A stretch of DNA of 64,000 nucleotides from Chloroflexota bacterium (GTDB lineage Bacteria > Chloroflexota > Chloroflexia > Chloroflexales > Roseiflexaceae): NCBI GenBank assembly GCA_013388755.1, contig JACAEQ010000094.1, positions 1 through 64,000 of the forward strand, written 5' to 3'. The notes under the pieces are model-generated. The model saw only the letters and a program-made list of their open reading frames with translations, did no database searches and had not been told where the DNA came from. Each line of letters opens with the position of its first letter. Position 1 is the first letter of the stretch. Position numbers and translations under genes: made by a program. Positions 1 through 6,911 of this stretch are shown piece after piece.

Positions 1-228
1 ACGGTAGAGTTCGATATCGAGATGGTGAAGGGGTTCAGGAACATCCTGCTCGGTGGCGAAGGGCTGTTCCTGACAACGCTGCGCGGCCCCGGGCGCGTCT
101 GGTTGCAGACCATGCCGACCGCCAATCTTGCGAAGGCGATCGCCGGGTATCTGCCTCTAACCGGCAGGAGTAGCAGCGGCAGCAGTAGTACGCTCGGCAA
201 CGTGATTGGCGGTCTCCTCGACTCATAG
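1..228 (+). CDS. AIM24-family protein, C-terminal part
   Basis: The reading frame is open from the first base of the window, so only the last 75 residues are seen. They contain the run [20 protein letters not shown], which is typical of the C-terminal end of the AIM24 (TIGR00266) family: beta-rich proteins of unclear biochemical role, often membrane- or envelope-associated. A glycine/serine-rich tail (about residues 57-66) and a final GLLDS follow. The start and most of the domain lie outside the window. The family assignment rests on this short but characteristic motif. A homology search with the full gene would settle it. Confidence 0.72.
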   Translation, partial: TVEFDIEMVKGFRNILLGGEGLFLTTLRGPGRVWLQTMPTANLAKAIAGYLPLTGRSSSGSSSTLGNVIGGLLDS

Positions 229-231
229 CCA

Positions 232-240
232 TGCTATAAT
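232..240 (+). promoter_or_regulatory. Extended -10 promoter for ppa
   Basis: TGCTATAAT is a perfect TATAAT with the extended -10 TG element. No good -35 is present 17 bases upstream. It lies about 50 bases before the ppa start, just after the stop of the preceding gene, which gives a leader of about 43 bases. Confidence 0.5.
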
Positions 241-289
241 TCGAAAGGGATCAATCAATAGTGTAGCCTGCAGCACGCCGGGAGCATTG

Positions 290-844
290 ATGACCATGAA
301 TCTCTGGCACGAGCTTGAATCCGGCCCAAATACGCCGGATGTTGTCCATGTCATCGTCGAAATACCCAAAGGCTCGCGCAATAAATATGAATACCACAAG
401 AATACCGGGGCGTTCAAGCTTGACCGCGTACTCTACTCGGCAGTCCATTACCCCGGTGATTACGGCTTTATCCCACAGACGTATTACGATGACGGCGACC
501 CGCTCGATGTCCTCGTGATGACCAACCTGCCGACGTTCACCGGCTGTATCGTTGAAGCGCGCCCGATTGGCATGTTCCGTATGACCGACCGCGGCGAGTC
601 AGACGATAAGATCCTCGCTGTGCTGCACTACGATCCGTTCTTCGCGGATTTCAGCGATTATACGCAGCTTCCCGCGCACTATCTCAAAGAAGTGGAACAT
701 TTCTTTACGGTGTACAAGGATCTTGAGGGTGCGCGTGTTGAGCCGATTGGCTGGGAAAATGCAATGGTCGCGAAAGATCGTATTCGCTATGCGGTCAACC
801 ATTACTGGGACATGCGAGCCGGCCGCCTGCCGAAGCGCGCATAG
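290..844 (+). CDS. ppa: Inorganic pyrophosphatase (family I)
   Basis: Cytoplasmic enzyme that hydrolyses pyrophosphate to two phosphates and pulls biosynthetic reactions forward. The 184-residue product has the length of bacterial family I enzymes. The metal-binding signature DDGDPLDVLV is at residues 67-76 (Asp68, Asp70 and Asp73 are the expected ligands). Other family motifs are IPKGSRNKYEY near residue 25 and HYPGDYGFIP near residue 53. I chose the ATG at 290, preceded by a GGGAG-like ribosome site at 280-284. A longer in-frame reading from 206 overlaps the previous gene and adds no conserved sequence. The Nudix gene follows with overlapping stop/start, so the two are probably co-transcribed. 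Confidence 0.95.
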   Translation: MTMNLWHELESGPNTPDVVHVIVEIPKGSRNKYEYHKNTGAFKLDRVLYSAVHYPGDYGFIPQTYYDDGDPLDVLVMTNLPTFTGCIVEARPIGMFRMTDRGESDDKILAVLHYDPFFADFSDYTQLPAHYLKEVEHFFTVYKDLEGARVEPIGWENAMVAKDRIRYAVNHYWDMRAGRLPKRA

Positions 845-1320
845 TGCAGTATCATGACAGAATGACGCACAACGACCGCGCATCACCATCCGAGCAGCGA
901 GTTGCCTATTCAGCAGGCGGCGTGATTTATCGCACAAGCGGTGCTCGTTGTGAGGTGGCCCTGATTGCCACGAATGAGGGTCGCCGGTGGGGGTTGCCGA
1001 AAGGGCACGTTCGCCGCGGTGAAACTGCCGAGGCGGCGGCTGTACGTGAGATTGCCGAGGAGACAGGGCTGCGCGGCGCGATCGAGCGCCACCTGGCGAC
1101 CATTGAATACTGGTTCCGCGCCGGCCCTACCCGAATTCATAAATATGTCGATCTTTTCCTGGTGCGCTACACCGATGGCGTACTGATGCCGCAGGTAGCT
1201 GAAGTTGATGACGTGCGCTGGTTTGCGCTACACGAAGCTCTTGAACTGGCGAGTTTCGCTCGTGAGCGCGACGTGCTTGATCAGGTGCGCAAGTTGCTCG
1301 AAGCCGGCGATCTCCGTTGA
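844..1320 (+). CDS. Nudix hydrolase
   Basis: MutT/Nudix-fold hydrolase of a nucleoside diphosphate linked to another moiety. The Nudix box GX5EX7REUXEEXGU is complete at about residues 54-76 (GHVRRGE...REIAEETGL), so the enzyme should be active. The basic start IYRTSGARCEVALIAT and the later KYVDLFLVRY resemble diadenosine-polyphosphate/MutT-like members, but the substrate cannot be read from sequence. The GTG at 844 overlaps the last base of the ppa stop; an ATG at 862 is an equally reasonable start. A strong hairpin terminator follows directly. Pairing with pyrophosphatase fits a pyrophosphate/nucleotide housekeeping role (inference). Confidence 0.85.
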   Translation: MQYHDRMTHNDRASPSEQRVAYSAGGVIYRTSGARCEVALIATNEGRRWGLPKGHVRRGETAEAAAVREIAEETGLRGAIERHLATIEYWFRAGPTRIHKYVDLFLVRYTDGVLMPQVAEVDDVRWFALHEALELASFARERDVLDQVRKLLEAGDLR

Positions 1321-1343
1321 TCGTCGTCACATGGGCCAACAAA

Positions 1344-1379
1344 ATCGGGGGTGCGCAAGTATGCGCGCCCCCGATCTTT
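1344..1379 (+). terminator. Rho-independent terminator of ppa-nudix
   Basis: A 14-bp stem (1344-1357 with 1362-1375, one G-U pair) closes a four-base loop and is followed by CTTTG. It sits 24 bases after the Nudix stop. The same hairpin could also act on the opposite strand. Confidence 0.75.
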
Positions 1380-1424
1380 GTTTGACCGCCGCTGGTTCAC
1401 GAATCAGCGGCGGCGTTGTCACGG

Positions 1425-2150
1425 CTACGTCGTGCTCGATGGCGTCGCGGTCGGCGCCGGTATCGCAGGCATCATTCCCCGCCCACGATTACCGAACCTG
1501 GGGCCGCGCCGTGTGAAGAGCTGGAGACCCTTCTGTTCGAATTGCGCGTAGACGGCGTCAGCCTGGGCCCGCGTCAGGGTGCCGTCGGTAACCGCCTGAT
1601 CGAGCCGGGTCTTTGCGGCTGCGAGCGCGGCGCTGGTGACTGCCTGCTCGGTTGTGCCCTTCTCCGTCGCGATCTGGGCCAGGGTCTTCCCGCTGCGCAA
1701 TTGCGCGAATAACTCGTCGGTGGTGATGCCGAGTTTCTGGGCAACAGCGTCAAGCATTGCCTGGTGGACATCAGCCAGAACCGGCATACCCGGTCCTCTG
1801 CCGCGCCCGCCGCCCCACAGCGCGCCGAGGTCGCCGGCCTGGATCCGCGCTTTGAGCGCATCGCCCTGCGCCTGTGTCAGGTTGCCCTGCTGCACGGCTG
1901 AATCAATCGTGTTGTTCCCTGCGGTCACGATCGCGCTGTCAAGGGTTGTGCGCTGAATGTTCAGTGCCGCGGCAAGCTGGTCGAGAAACGTGTTCCAGAA
2001 TGGCGCACTCCCTGGACCGGTCCGTGTTTGCTCCAGTCGTGCCGTTTGTGCGCTGGTGGTCGTAGCGTAGAATGCCGGGCCGATGGCGATGCCGAGCGCC
2101 AGGCCGAGGGCGATGGCGCCGGCGATGGTAACTCGTGTCCATTTCATCAT
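1425..2150 (-). CDS. Secreted helical-repeat protein of unknown function
   Basis: 241-residue exported protein. It begins with a lysine followed by a hydrophobic stretch (about residues 6-28) ending in TTTSAQT, a probable signal peptide. The mature part is alanine/glutamine-rich and helical, with a repeated pattern of the type LDxAVxxGxLTxAQADA near residues 80-105 and 180-205. The central segment LGITTDELFAQLRSGKTLAQIA resembles repeats of YckD/DUF2680-like secreted proteins. The C-terminal tail is rich in Gly/Arg and then Pro/Ala/Thr. The ATG at 2150 is preceded by GGGGAG with about 7 bases spacing; upstream in-frame codons lack such a site. Function is unknown. An envelope or stress role is only a guess. 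Confidence 0.7.
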   Translation of the reverse strand: MMKWTRVTIAGAIALGLALGIAIGPAFYATTTSAQTARLEQTRTGPGSAPFWNTFLDQLAAALNIQRTTLDSAIVTAGNNTIDSAVQQGNLTQAQGDALKARIQAGDLGALWGGGRGRGPGMPVLADVHQAMLDAVAQKLGITTDELFAQLRSGKTLAQIATEKGTTEQAVTSAALAAAKTRLDQAVTDGTLTRAQADAVYAQFEQKGLQLFTRRGPRFGNRGRGMMPAIPAPTATPSSTT

Positions 2151-2310
2151 ATGTGTCTCCCCTGTATGATGCGTAGATGGCCAATCACTCTGGCGGTGAT
2201 GGCGTTTTTGCCGTGCTGCCAGCATAGCCGGAAGATGTTAGGAAATTATGCAGATGATATTGGGAGAGGATGAGTGGGTCTGGTGCCAATCTTCCGGTAG
2301 CGAACCAGAT

Positions 2311-2344
2311 AAAAGCGCCCGATAGCACTGCGATGCTCGGGCGC
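2311..2344 (-). terminator. Terminator of the tRNA operon
   Basis: On the minus strand GCGCCCGA pairs with TCGGGCGC (2337-2344 and 2315-2322), followed by TTTT (2314-2311). It lies 5 bases after the last tRNA of the operon. Confidence 0.8.
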
Positions 2345-2348
2345 CTGC

Positions 2349-2439
2349 TGGCGGGGAGGGAGGGATTCGAACCCTCGAGGGGGTTGCCCCCCTAGCGGTT
2401 TAGCAAACCGCCGCACTAGGCCAACTATGCGACCTCCCC
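2349..2439 (-). tRNA. tRNA-Ser (GCU)
   Basis: 91-nt class II tRNA including an encoded CCA. The acceptor stem is GGGGAGG/CCTCCCC with discriminator G. The anticodon stem GCGGT/ACCGC closes loop TTGCTAA, giving anticodon GCU. A long variable arm GGGGGGCAACCCCCTC and the T-loop TTCGAAT are present. It is the last gene of the Trp-Ser-Ser tRNA operon. Confidence 0.95.
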
Positions 2440-2463
2440 GTGCGGAGTGACTGGTTGTTCTGG

Positions 2464-2555
2464 TGGCGGAGGGGGTGGGATTCGAACCCACGGGCCTTGT
2501 TGAAGGGCCGGCCGCTTTCAAGGCGGCTGCATTACAACCACTCTGCCACCCCTCC
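2464..2555 (-). tRNA. tRNA-Ser (UGA)
   Basis: 92-nt class II tRNA with encoded CCA. The acceptor is GGAGGGG/CCCCTCC. The anticodon stem GCCGC/GCGGC closes loop CTTGAAA, so the anticodon is UGA. A long variable arm and a GTGGG/CCCAC T-stem are present. Confidence 0.95.
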
Positions 2556-2628
2556 AGATGTTATGGTGTGCGGATGCTACAGCCTGGCTGCGTGCATACG
2601 GCCACGCAAGAACACCTGCCTGACAAAG

Positions 2629-2704
2629 TGGCAGGCGGGACAGGAATCGAACCTGCAACCTGCGGATTTGGAGGCCGCTGCTCTGCCAATTGAGCTACCC
2701 GCCT
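2629..2704 (-). tRNA. tRNA-Trp (CCA)
   Basis: 76-nt tRNA with encoded CCA. The acceptor AGGCGGG/CCCGCCT is fully paired. The anticodon loop CTCCAAA gives CCA. The pair closing the anticodon stem is a C-U mismatch (positions 31/39), while the other four pairs are intact. It is the first gene of the operon, 12 bases after the -10 element. Confidence 0.94.
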
Positions 2705-2716
2705 TTATCGCCGCTA

Positions 2717-2745
2717 ATAATAGCATACCGGTGCGACTTGTGCAA
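2717..2745 (-). promoter_or_regulatory. Promoter of the tRNA operon
   Basis: On the minus strand TTGCAC (2745-2740), a 17-bp spacer and TATTAT (2722-2717) form a good sigma-70-type promoter. It ends 12 bases before the tRNA-Trp gene and directly follows the GlcE-like stop. Confidence 0.7.
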
Positions 2746-2747
2746 GC

Positions 2748-3980
2748 TCAGACAATGAAGCGTCCGCGATTAAGAATACCCGCAGGATCCCAACGTTGCC
2801 GCAGCGCCTGCATCAGTGGGAGGGCGGCGGGTGATGGTCCCCAGAGGTTGAGCTGCGCGCGCAGCGCTTCCGGTGCTCGCTCGACGACGGCATAGCCGCC
2901 GAGGTTGCCCAGCGATGCGCGCAGGCCATCAAGCGCGCGCATCGCTGCGTGCGCCTCGATTTCTTGCCACCATGCATGGGCCAGCCCGACGCCGGCGTGG
3001 CCGGCGATACGCACGCTGTCGCCAGGAGCATGGCGCTGTAGTGCGTTCATGGCGTCGTGCAGGGCGGATGGGGGTACCCCGACACGCAGAAGGAGGGTCC
3101 GATCATGATCGGGAGGTGCGCCGATCGTGCTGATCCGCCGCCATACGCTGGTATCCAGGTCCCCGGTGTGCGTGCTCGCATTGAGGTTGTGCAGCGCTGC
3201 GATGCTCAGCGCTGCGCTGATCTGCCGCGCGACGCCGCCGGCAGCGCCGGCGAAGCGAGCCGCCAGCAGTACGCTGCCACGCGCCGCGTTGCCATTTGCT
3301 GGTTCGCTGACGATTGCCAGGCTCACCGGTGCGAGCGGCCGTTCACGCAGTTGCGCGGCAAGCCGACAGGCCTGCGCAAGATCGTCGCACTCAACCGTGA
3401 TCGTTGTCATGCTGTCGGGCAGCGGTGCGAGCTTGAATGTGACCTCAACGATGACCCCCAGAGTGCCAAGCGCGCCCAGGTGCAATTTGTGCAGATCATA
3501 CCCGGCAACGTTCTTGACCACGCGCCCGCCGCTCTTGACGAGTCGTCCGTCGCCGAGCGCCACACGCATGCCGAGTGTCCAGTCACGCGGCGATCCGTAT
3601 CCCAGGCGCAGCGGCCCGCCTGCGCCGGAGGCCAGCAACCCGCCAATGGTTGCCGTGCCCGGCGCGGGCGGATCCCAGGGTAGCCACTGGCGGTGGGTGG
3701 CAAGCGTCCGGCGCACGTCGTCGAGTGTGATGCCTGCTTCAGTTGTGAGCGTCAGATCTGCCGGGTTGTACTCGATGATCCGGTTCAGTGCCCGTGTTGA
3801 CAGTTGTAGCGCTTCGGGTGCTGCCGCGTACCCGAGATACTGGTGAAGCCCGGCGCCCCAGGGTGTCACTGGCCGGCGGTCGTTTGTGGCATCACGCAGG
3901 ACGCCGGCGAGGGCGGCGGCAGTATGCGGGACTATTTCATGTGTCATCGTCGAGTGAACAGGAGGGCGTGCCTGCTGCAT
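2748..3980 (-). CDS. glcE: GlcE-like FAD-binding oxidase subunit
   Basis: 410-residue flavoprotein of the FAD_binding_4 (PCMH) family, matching the GlcE subunit of glycolate oxidase. The FAD-binding part is visible: PWGAGLHQYLGY, then PPAPGTATIGGLLASGAGG and YGSPRDWTLGMRVALGDG. The motif KNVAGYDLHKLHLGALGTLG at about residues 157-176 is very characteristic of GlcE. GlcE works with GlcD and the iron-sulphur subunit GlcF to oxidise glycolate to glyoxylate. A GlcD-like gene lies upstream on the same strand (4885-6408), but no GlcF is present here. Start alternatives are ATG 3980 and ATG 3947; neither has a clear ribosome site. The tRNA operon begins right after its stop. Confidence 0.85.
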   Translation of the reverse strand: MQQARPPVHSTMTHEIVPHTAAALAGVLRDATNDRRPVTPWGAGLHQYLGYAAAPEALQLSTRALNRIIEYNPADLTLTTEAGITLDDVRRTLATHRQWLPWDPPAPGTATIGGLLASGAGGPLRLGYGSPRDWTLGMRVALGDGRLVKSGGRVVKNVAGYDLHKLHLGALGTLGVIVEVTFKLAPLPDSMTTITVECDDLAQACRLAAQLRERPLAPVSLAIVSEPANGNAARGSVLLAARFAGAAGGVARQISAALSIAALHNLNASTHTGDLDTSVWRRISTIGAPPDHDRTLLLRVGVPPSALHDAMNALQRHAPGDSVRIAGHAGVGLAHAWWQEIEAHAAMRALDGLRASLGNLGGYAVVERAPEALRAQLNLWGPSPAALPLMQALRQRWDPAGILNRGRFIV

Positions 3981-4074
3981 AGGAGGAGATAAGGCAGAAA
4001 CGTGTCATTGAGCTACAACGCCAGAACCGCGCCAGGCGTTGCTGAGCGCCCGGCGCGATCCTGCCGCTCTGAGC

Positions 4075-4227
4075 GCCTATCCGAACAACGGTTGGTTGGA
4101 TGTCATTGCGAGCGAAGCGAAGCAATCTACCGGCGCGAGAAGAGATTGCTTCAGCCACGCTTCGCTCGCTGCAAGCTGTCGCTAGCGCTCCGCGCAATGA
4201 CAGGAGGCGTAGCGTTATTCGGATAGG
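4075..4227. repeat. MITE-like palindromic repeat, family A, copy 1
   Basis: A 153-bp element bounded by imperfect inverted termini GCCTATCCGAACAACG (4075-4090) and CGTTATTCGGATAGGC (4212-4227, 15 of 16 matching). A second inner inverted pair is GTCATTGCG (4102-4110) and CGCAATGAC (4193-4201). It contains GCGAGCGAAGCGAAGCAATC, a motif shared with the other copies at 6441, 29156, 58014 and 62314. It carries no coding capacity and fills the gap between the GlcE-like gene and the next gene. Confidence 0.8.
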
Positions 4228-4250
4228 CCCTAAGCGGGAGCACGATGGTA

Positions 4251-4736
4251 TCAGGTGAAGCCAAGCTGGCCACGCGGCCCGTTACGGTGCATGGTATCGA
4301 TCGTCGTCTGGGAAATACTACGAACGATGCGCACGGTGGCGGCCTCGAGGAGTGCCAGTGGCCGGCGATCGGTGCGCTCAGGCGGCGCAAATCGCCGTGC
4401 TGCTTCGAAGTACCAGCGTACGTGCGCGAGCAGGTGCGACTGGCCGATATTGTACCGTTGCAGGATGGGCCAGCCCCAGCGATACTCACGTTCAATAACG
4501 ACAACCGATTGCAGGCGCAATACAACCTGTATCAGGCGATGAAAGCGGCGTGGCGTCCGATCGTAGACCAGTTGCTGAAACGCAAGTGCATCAGGGCGTA
4601 AGGGATCATAGCACAATGATGGAAACGTAGCCGCCAGCCGTTCAGTGACTACGCGACACACCTGCTCGCGGCGCTCCTCAAGCACTGCCGCATACTGCTC
4701 ACCGCGTATCGCCAGCCACTCATCAAGTGGAACCAT
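4251..4736 (-). CDS. Orphan helical protein, paralogue 1
   Basis: 161-residue cytoplasmic protein with no signal peptide or membrane segment; I do not recognise the family. It is clearly paralogous to the gene at 41553-42032. Shared blocks are an N-terminal W-L-x2-R-G, LAA-x-FP-x-LC near residue 34, TPRRFH near residue 61, V-x-EREYRW near residue 80 and HLL-x2-V-x2-YFEAAR near residue 100. The pattern suggests an all-helical bundle. It lies between the GlcE- and GlcD-like genes on the same strand and is preceded by AAGGGG before the ATG. A distant relation to helical sensor domains such as RsbRD_N is possible but unproven. Confidence 0.75.
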   Translation of the reverse strand: MVPLDEWLAIRGEQYAAVLEERREQVCRVVTERLAATFPSLCYDPLRPDALAFQQLVYDRTPRRFHRLIQVVLRLQSVVVIEREYRWGWPILQRYNIGQSHLLAHVRWYFEAARRFAPPERTDRRPLALLEAATVRIVRSISQTTIDTMHRNGPRGQLGFT

Positions 4737-4884
4737 GGCGCACCCCTTGTGTCATGTACGTCTGTTGATACGGTCGTTGACCGCGTCACCTGTCACCGAT
4801 CTGGTCCGCAAGGCACACAGATGCACACACGCTCCAGCGTCTGTTATTGGCGCTCTGCGCAGGTGACCGCATCTGTTGCTCCCA

Positions 4885-6408
4885 TCAGACCCATGCCCCG
4901 GCGGCGATCGCGCGTTGTGCACCACGAGCGTGCTTCACATCACCGCACGATGCGCCGGTTGGTAGCTGTTTGCATGGATTCATCACATTGTATGGATCGA
5001 ACGCTGCGCGCAGTTCAAGCATCGCACAGATATCATCAGGATCATAGATCCAGGTCATGTAATCGCGCTTTTCCAGGCCGATGCCATGCTCACCGCTAAT
5101 GGTTCCACCCGCCGCCACACAGGCGTACAGGATTTCCTCCCCCGCCGCCATCGCGCGGTCGAGTACTCCTGGTTCGCGCAAATCGAACAAGAGCAGCGGG
5201 TGCAGGTTGCCGTCACCGGCGTGGAAGATATTGACGATCACAAGATTGTAGCGTGCGGCAACGTCTTTCGTCAGGCGCAGCACCTCGGTCAGGCGCGATC
5301 GGGGCACCACGCCGTCCTGAATATGGTAATGCGGCCTGATACGCCCACACGCAGCAAGCGCGCCTTTGCGCCCGGCCCACAATCTGGCGCGCTGCGCCTC
5401 GTCACGTGCCGTGTGCAGGTCACGCGCGCCACATGCACGGCAGATCGCCTCGATTCGCCCGGCCTGTTCGTCGAGATCGTCGCGCAAGCCATCGATCTCG
5501 ATGAGCAGCACGGCTTCGGCATCGGTCGGATAGCCCGCATGCACCGATTCCTCAATGACGCGGATCCCTTCGCCTTCGAGCATTTCCAGCGCTGCGGGAA
5601 CGATGCCAGCGGCAATAATTGCCGAGACACTGTCGGCTGCCGGTTCCAGGTCATCATAGATGGCGAGGAACGTGCGAACATCTTCCGGGTCCGGCGTCAG
5701 GCGCACCGTCAGTTCAGTAACGATGCCCAGGGTTCCCTCGCTCCCCACAAAGGCGCCGAGCAGGTCGTAACCGGGCGCATCGGGCGCTTCGCTGCCGAGC
5801 CGGACGATACTGCCATCCGAGAGTACAATGGTTGCCGCGATCACATGGTTGGTTGTCACACCATATTTCAGGCAGTGTGGCCCACCAGCATTTTCAGCAG
5901 CATTGCCGCCGATCGTGGATGACTTCTGGCTACTCGGGTCAGGGGCGAAATGCAGGCCATAGTGCGCGGCGGCGACACTGAGATCGGCGTTGACGACACC
6001 GGGTTGCACGACCGCGAGGCGGTTCTCCGGGTCAATATGCACAATCCGGTTGAGACGGGCCAGCGAAACGACCACCCCGCCAAGCGCCGGCACTGACCCT
6101 CCCGAAAGCCCGGTGCCAGCACCGCGGGCGATGATTGGCCAGCCGGCTTCACCGGCAATGCGCACAGCAGTTGCCACATCGGCTGTACTCCCTGGTACGA
6201 CAACCACATCCGGCTCAGCCATATCGAGTGCACTGCCATCATATTCATACAGCAGCAGTTCCTCGCGCCGATGCAACACGGCACGAGGCCCGATCGCATC
6301 GCTCAGTCGCGCAATCAGTTCGATGCGTGTCAGCCGCCGAACGGGATCGTGCTGCGAATCAAATGCTGCCACTGTGTTGCTCCGGGCAGGGCCTGTGATC
6401 GCGCTCAT
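4885..6408 (-). CDS. glcD: GlcD-like FAD-linked oxidase
   Basis: 507-residue FAD-linked oxidase with an N-terminal FAD_binding_4 domain (about residues 60-240) and a C-terminal FAD-oxidase_C domain. Visible motifs are GAGTGLSGGSVP, PDPSSQKSSTIGGNAAENAGG and GAFVGSEGTLGIVTE. The C-terminal HAGDGNLHPL and GGTISGEHGIGLEKRDY form the substrate/metal site typical of GlcD and D-lactate dehydrogenases. Likely substrate is glycolate or D-lactate. It belongs with the GlcE-like gene downstream, separated from it by the orphan gene and a repeat. No iron-sulphur GlcF partner is encoded nearby, so the electron acceptor is unknown. Confidence 0.9.
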   Translation of the reverse strand: MSAITGPARSNTVAAFDSQHDPVRRLTRIELIARLSDAIGPRAVLHRREELLLYEYDGSALDMAEPDVVVVPGSTADVATAVRIAGEAGWPIIARGAGTGLSGGSVPALGGVVVSLARLNRIVHIDPENRLAVVQPGVVNADLSVAAAHYGLHFAPDPSSQKSSTIGGNAAENAGGPHCLKYGVTTNHVIAATIVLSDGSIVRLGSEAPDAPGYDLLGAFVGSEGTLGIVTELTVRLTPDPEDVRTFLAIYDDLEPAADSVSAIIAAGIVPAALEMLEGEGIRVIEESVHAGYPTDAEAVLLIEIDGLRDDLDEQAGRIEAICRACGARDLHTARDEAQRARLWAGRKGALAACGRIRPHYHIQDGVVPRSRLTEVLRLTKDVAARYNLVIVNIFHAGDGNLHPLLLFDLREPGVLDRAMAAGEEILYACVAAGGTISGEHGIGLEKRDYMTWIYDPDDICAMLELRAAFDPYNVMNPCKQLPTGASCGDVKHARGAQRAIAAGAWV

Positions 6409-6911
6409 GACACCACTTAAGATGGGCAGTATTGCGTGTCTGTACTGCTTCGGAACGTTTGCGCACCCGTGTCCTCCACGTCATTGCGAGCGAAGCAATT
6501 CCCTACTGGAGACAGGAGATGGCTTCCGCCACGCGTCGCTCGCTGCACGCGGTCGCTTGCGCTCCGCGCAATAACCGTTCCGTGGGCGATGGTGCGTCAA
6601 CACGATGAAGCAGTCTATGTATCTTCTAGCCTACCACAAAGCGCGGTGGATTAAAAGCCCGAACTTGGCGTCGAACGGTGCTCCGTCTTTTCGCTCGTCT
6701 ATCGTACCGCACCGAAGAATCACACGACGTGCATGCTATTGATATAGAACAGAACCCGCGGGTGTGTTATCTTCACTCTGGATACACAGATCATAGCAAT
6801 AGTATGCACGATACCGGCGTGCTACGAAAGGAGGATGTAAGGGCACCTCAATTGCATTCCTGTTCCTGGTGTCTCTCATTCTATACCAACGTCGCAATCC
6901 AGGAGATGACC
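6409..6911. other. 503-bp intergenic region with a repeat
   Basis: Gap between the divergent GlcD-like and subtilase genes. It holds family A repeat copy 2 at 6441-6575. The rest is AT-richer than its surroundings and must carry the subtilase promoter, but I find no convincing -35/-10 pair. An AAGGAGG at 6833-6839 precedes only an ATG-stop, so I do not call a gene there. Confidence 0.6.
6441..6575. repeat. Family A repeat, copy 2
   Basis: Contains GTCATTGCGAGCGAAGCAAT from 6480 and ends in GCTCCGCGCAATAAC at 6575. The body matches copy 1 (for example CGCTCGCTGCA and GCGCTCCGCGCAAT). The left flank, from TGTACTGCTTCGG onward, is shared with the fragments at 58014 and 37411 rather than with copy 1. 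Confidence 0.7.

Noticed and set aside
206-289. Longer N-terminus for the pyrophosphatase
   Set aside because: The extra 28 residues overlap the previous gene and the promoter, are not conserved in the family, and the ATG at 290 has a ribosome site.
2440-2895. Rightward open frames across the tRNA cluster
   Set aside because: They run through tRNA genes on the other strand and have no ribosome site or conserved content.
6833-6845. AAGGAGG followed by ATG-stop upstream of the subtilase
   Set aside because: Spacing is too short and the frame ends at once; no evidence of a regulatory minimal ORF.
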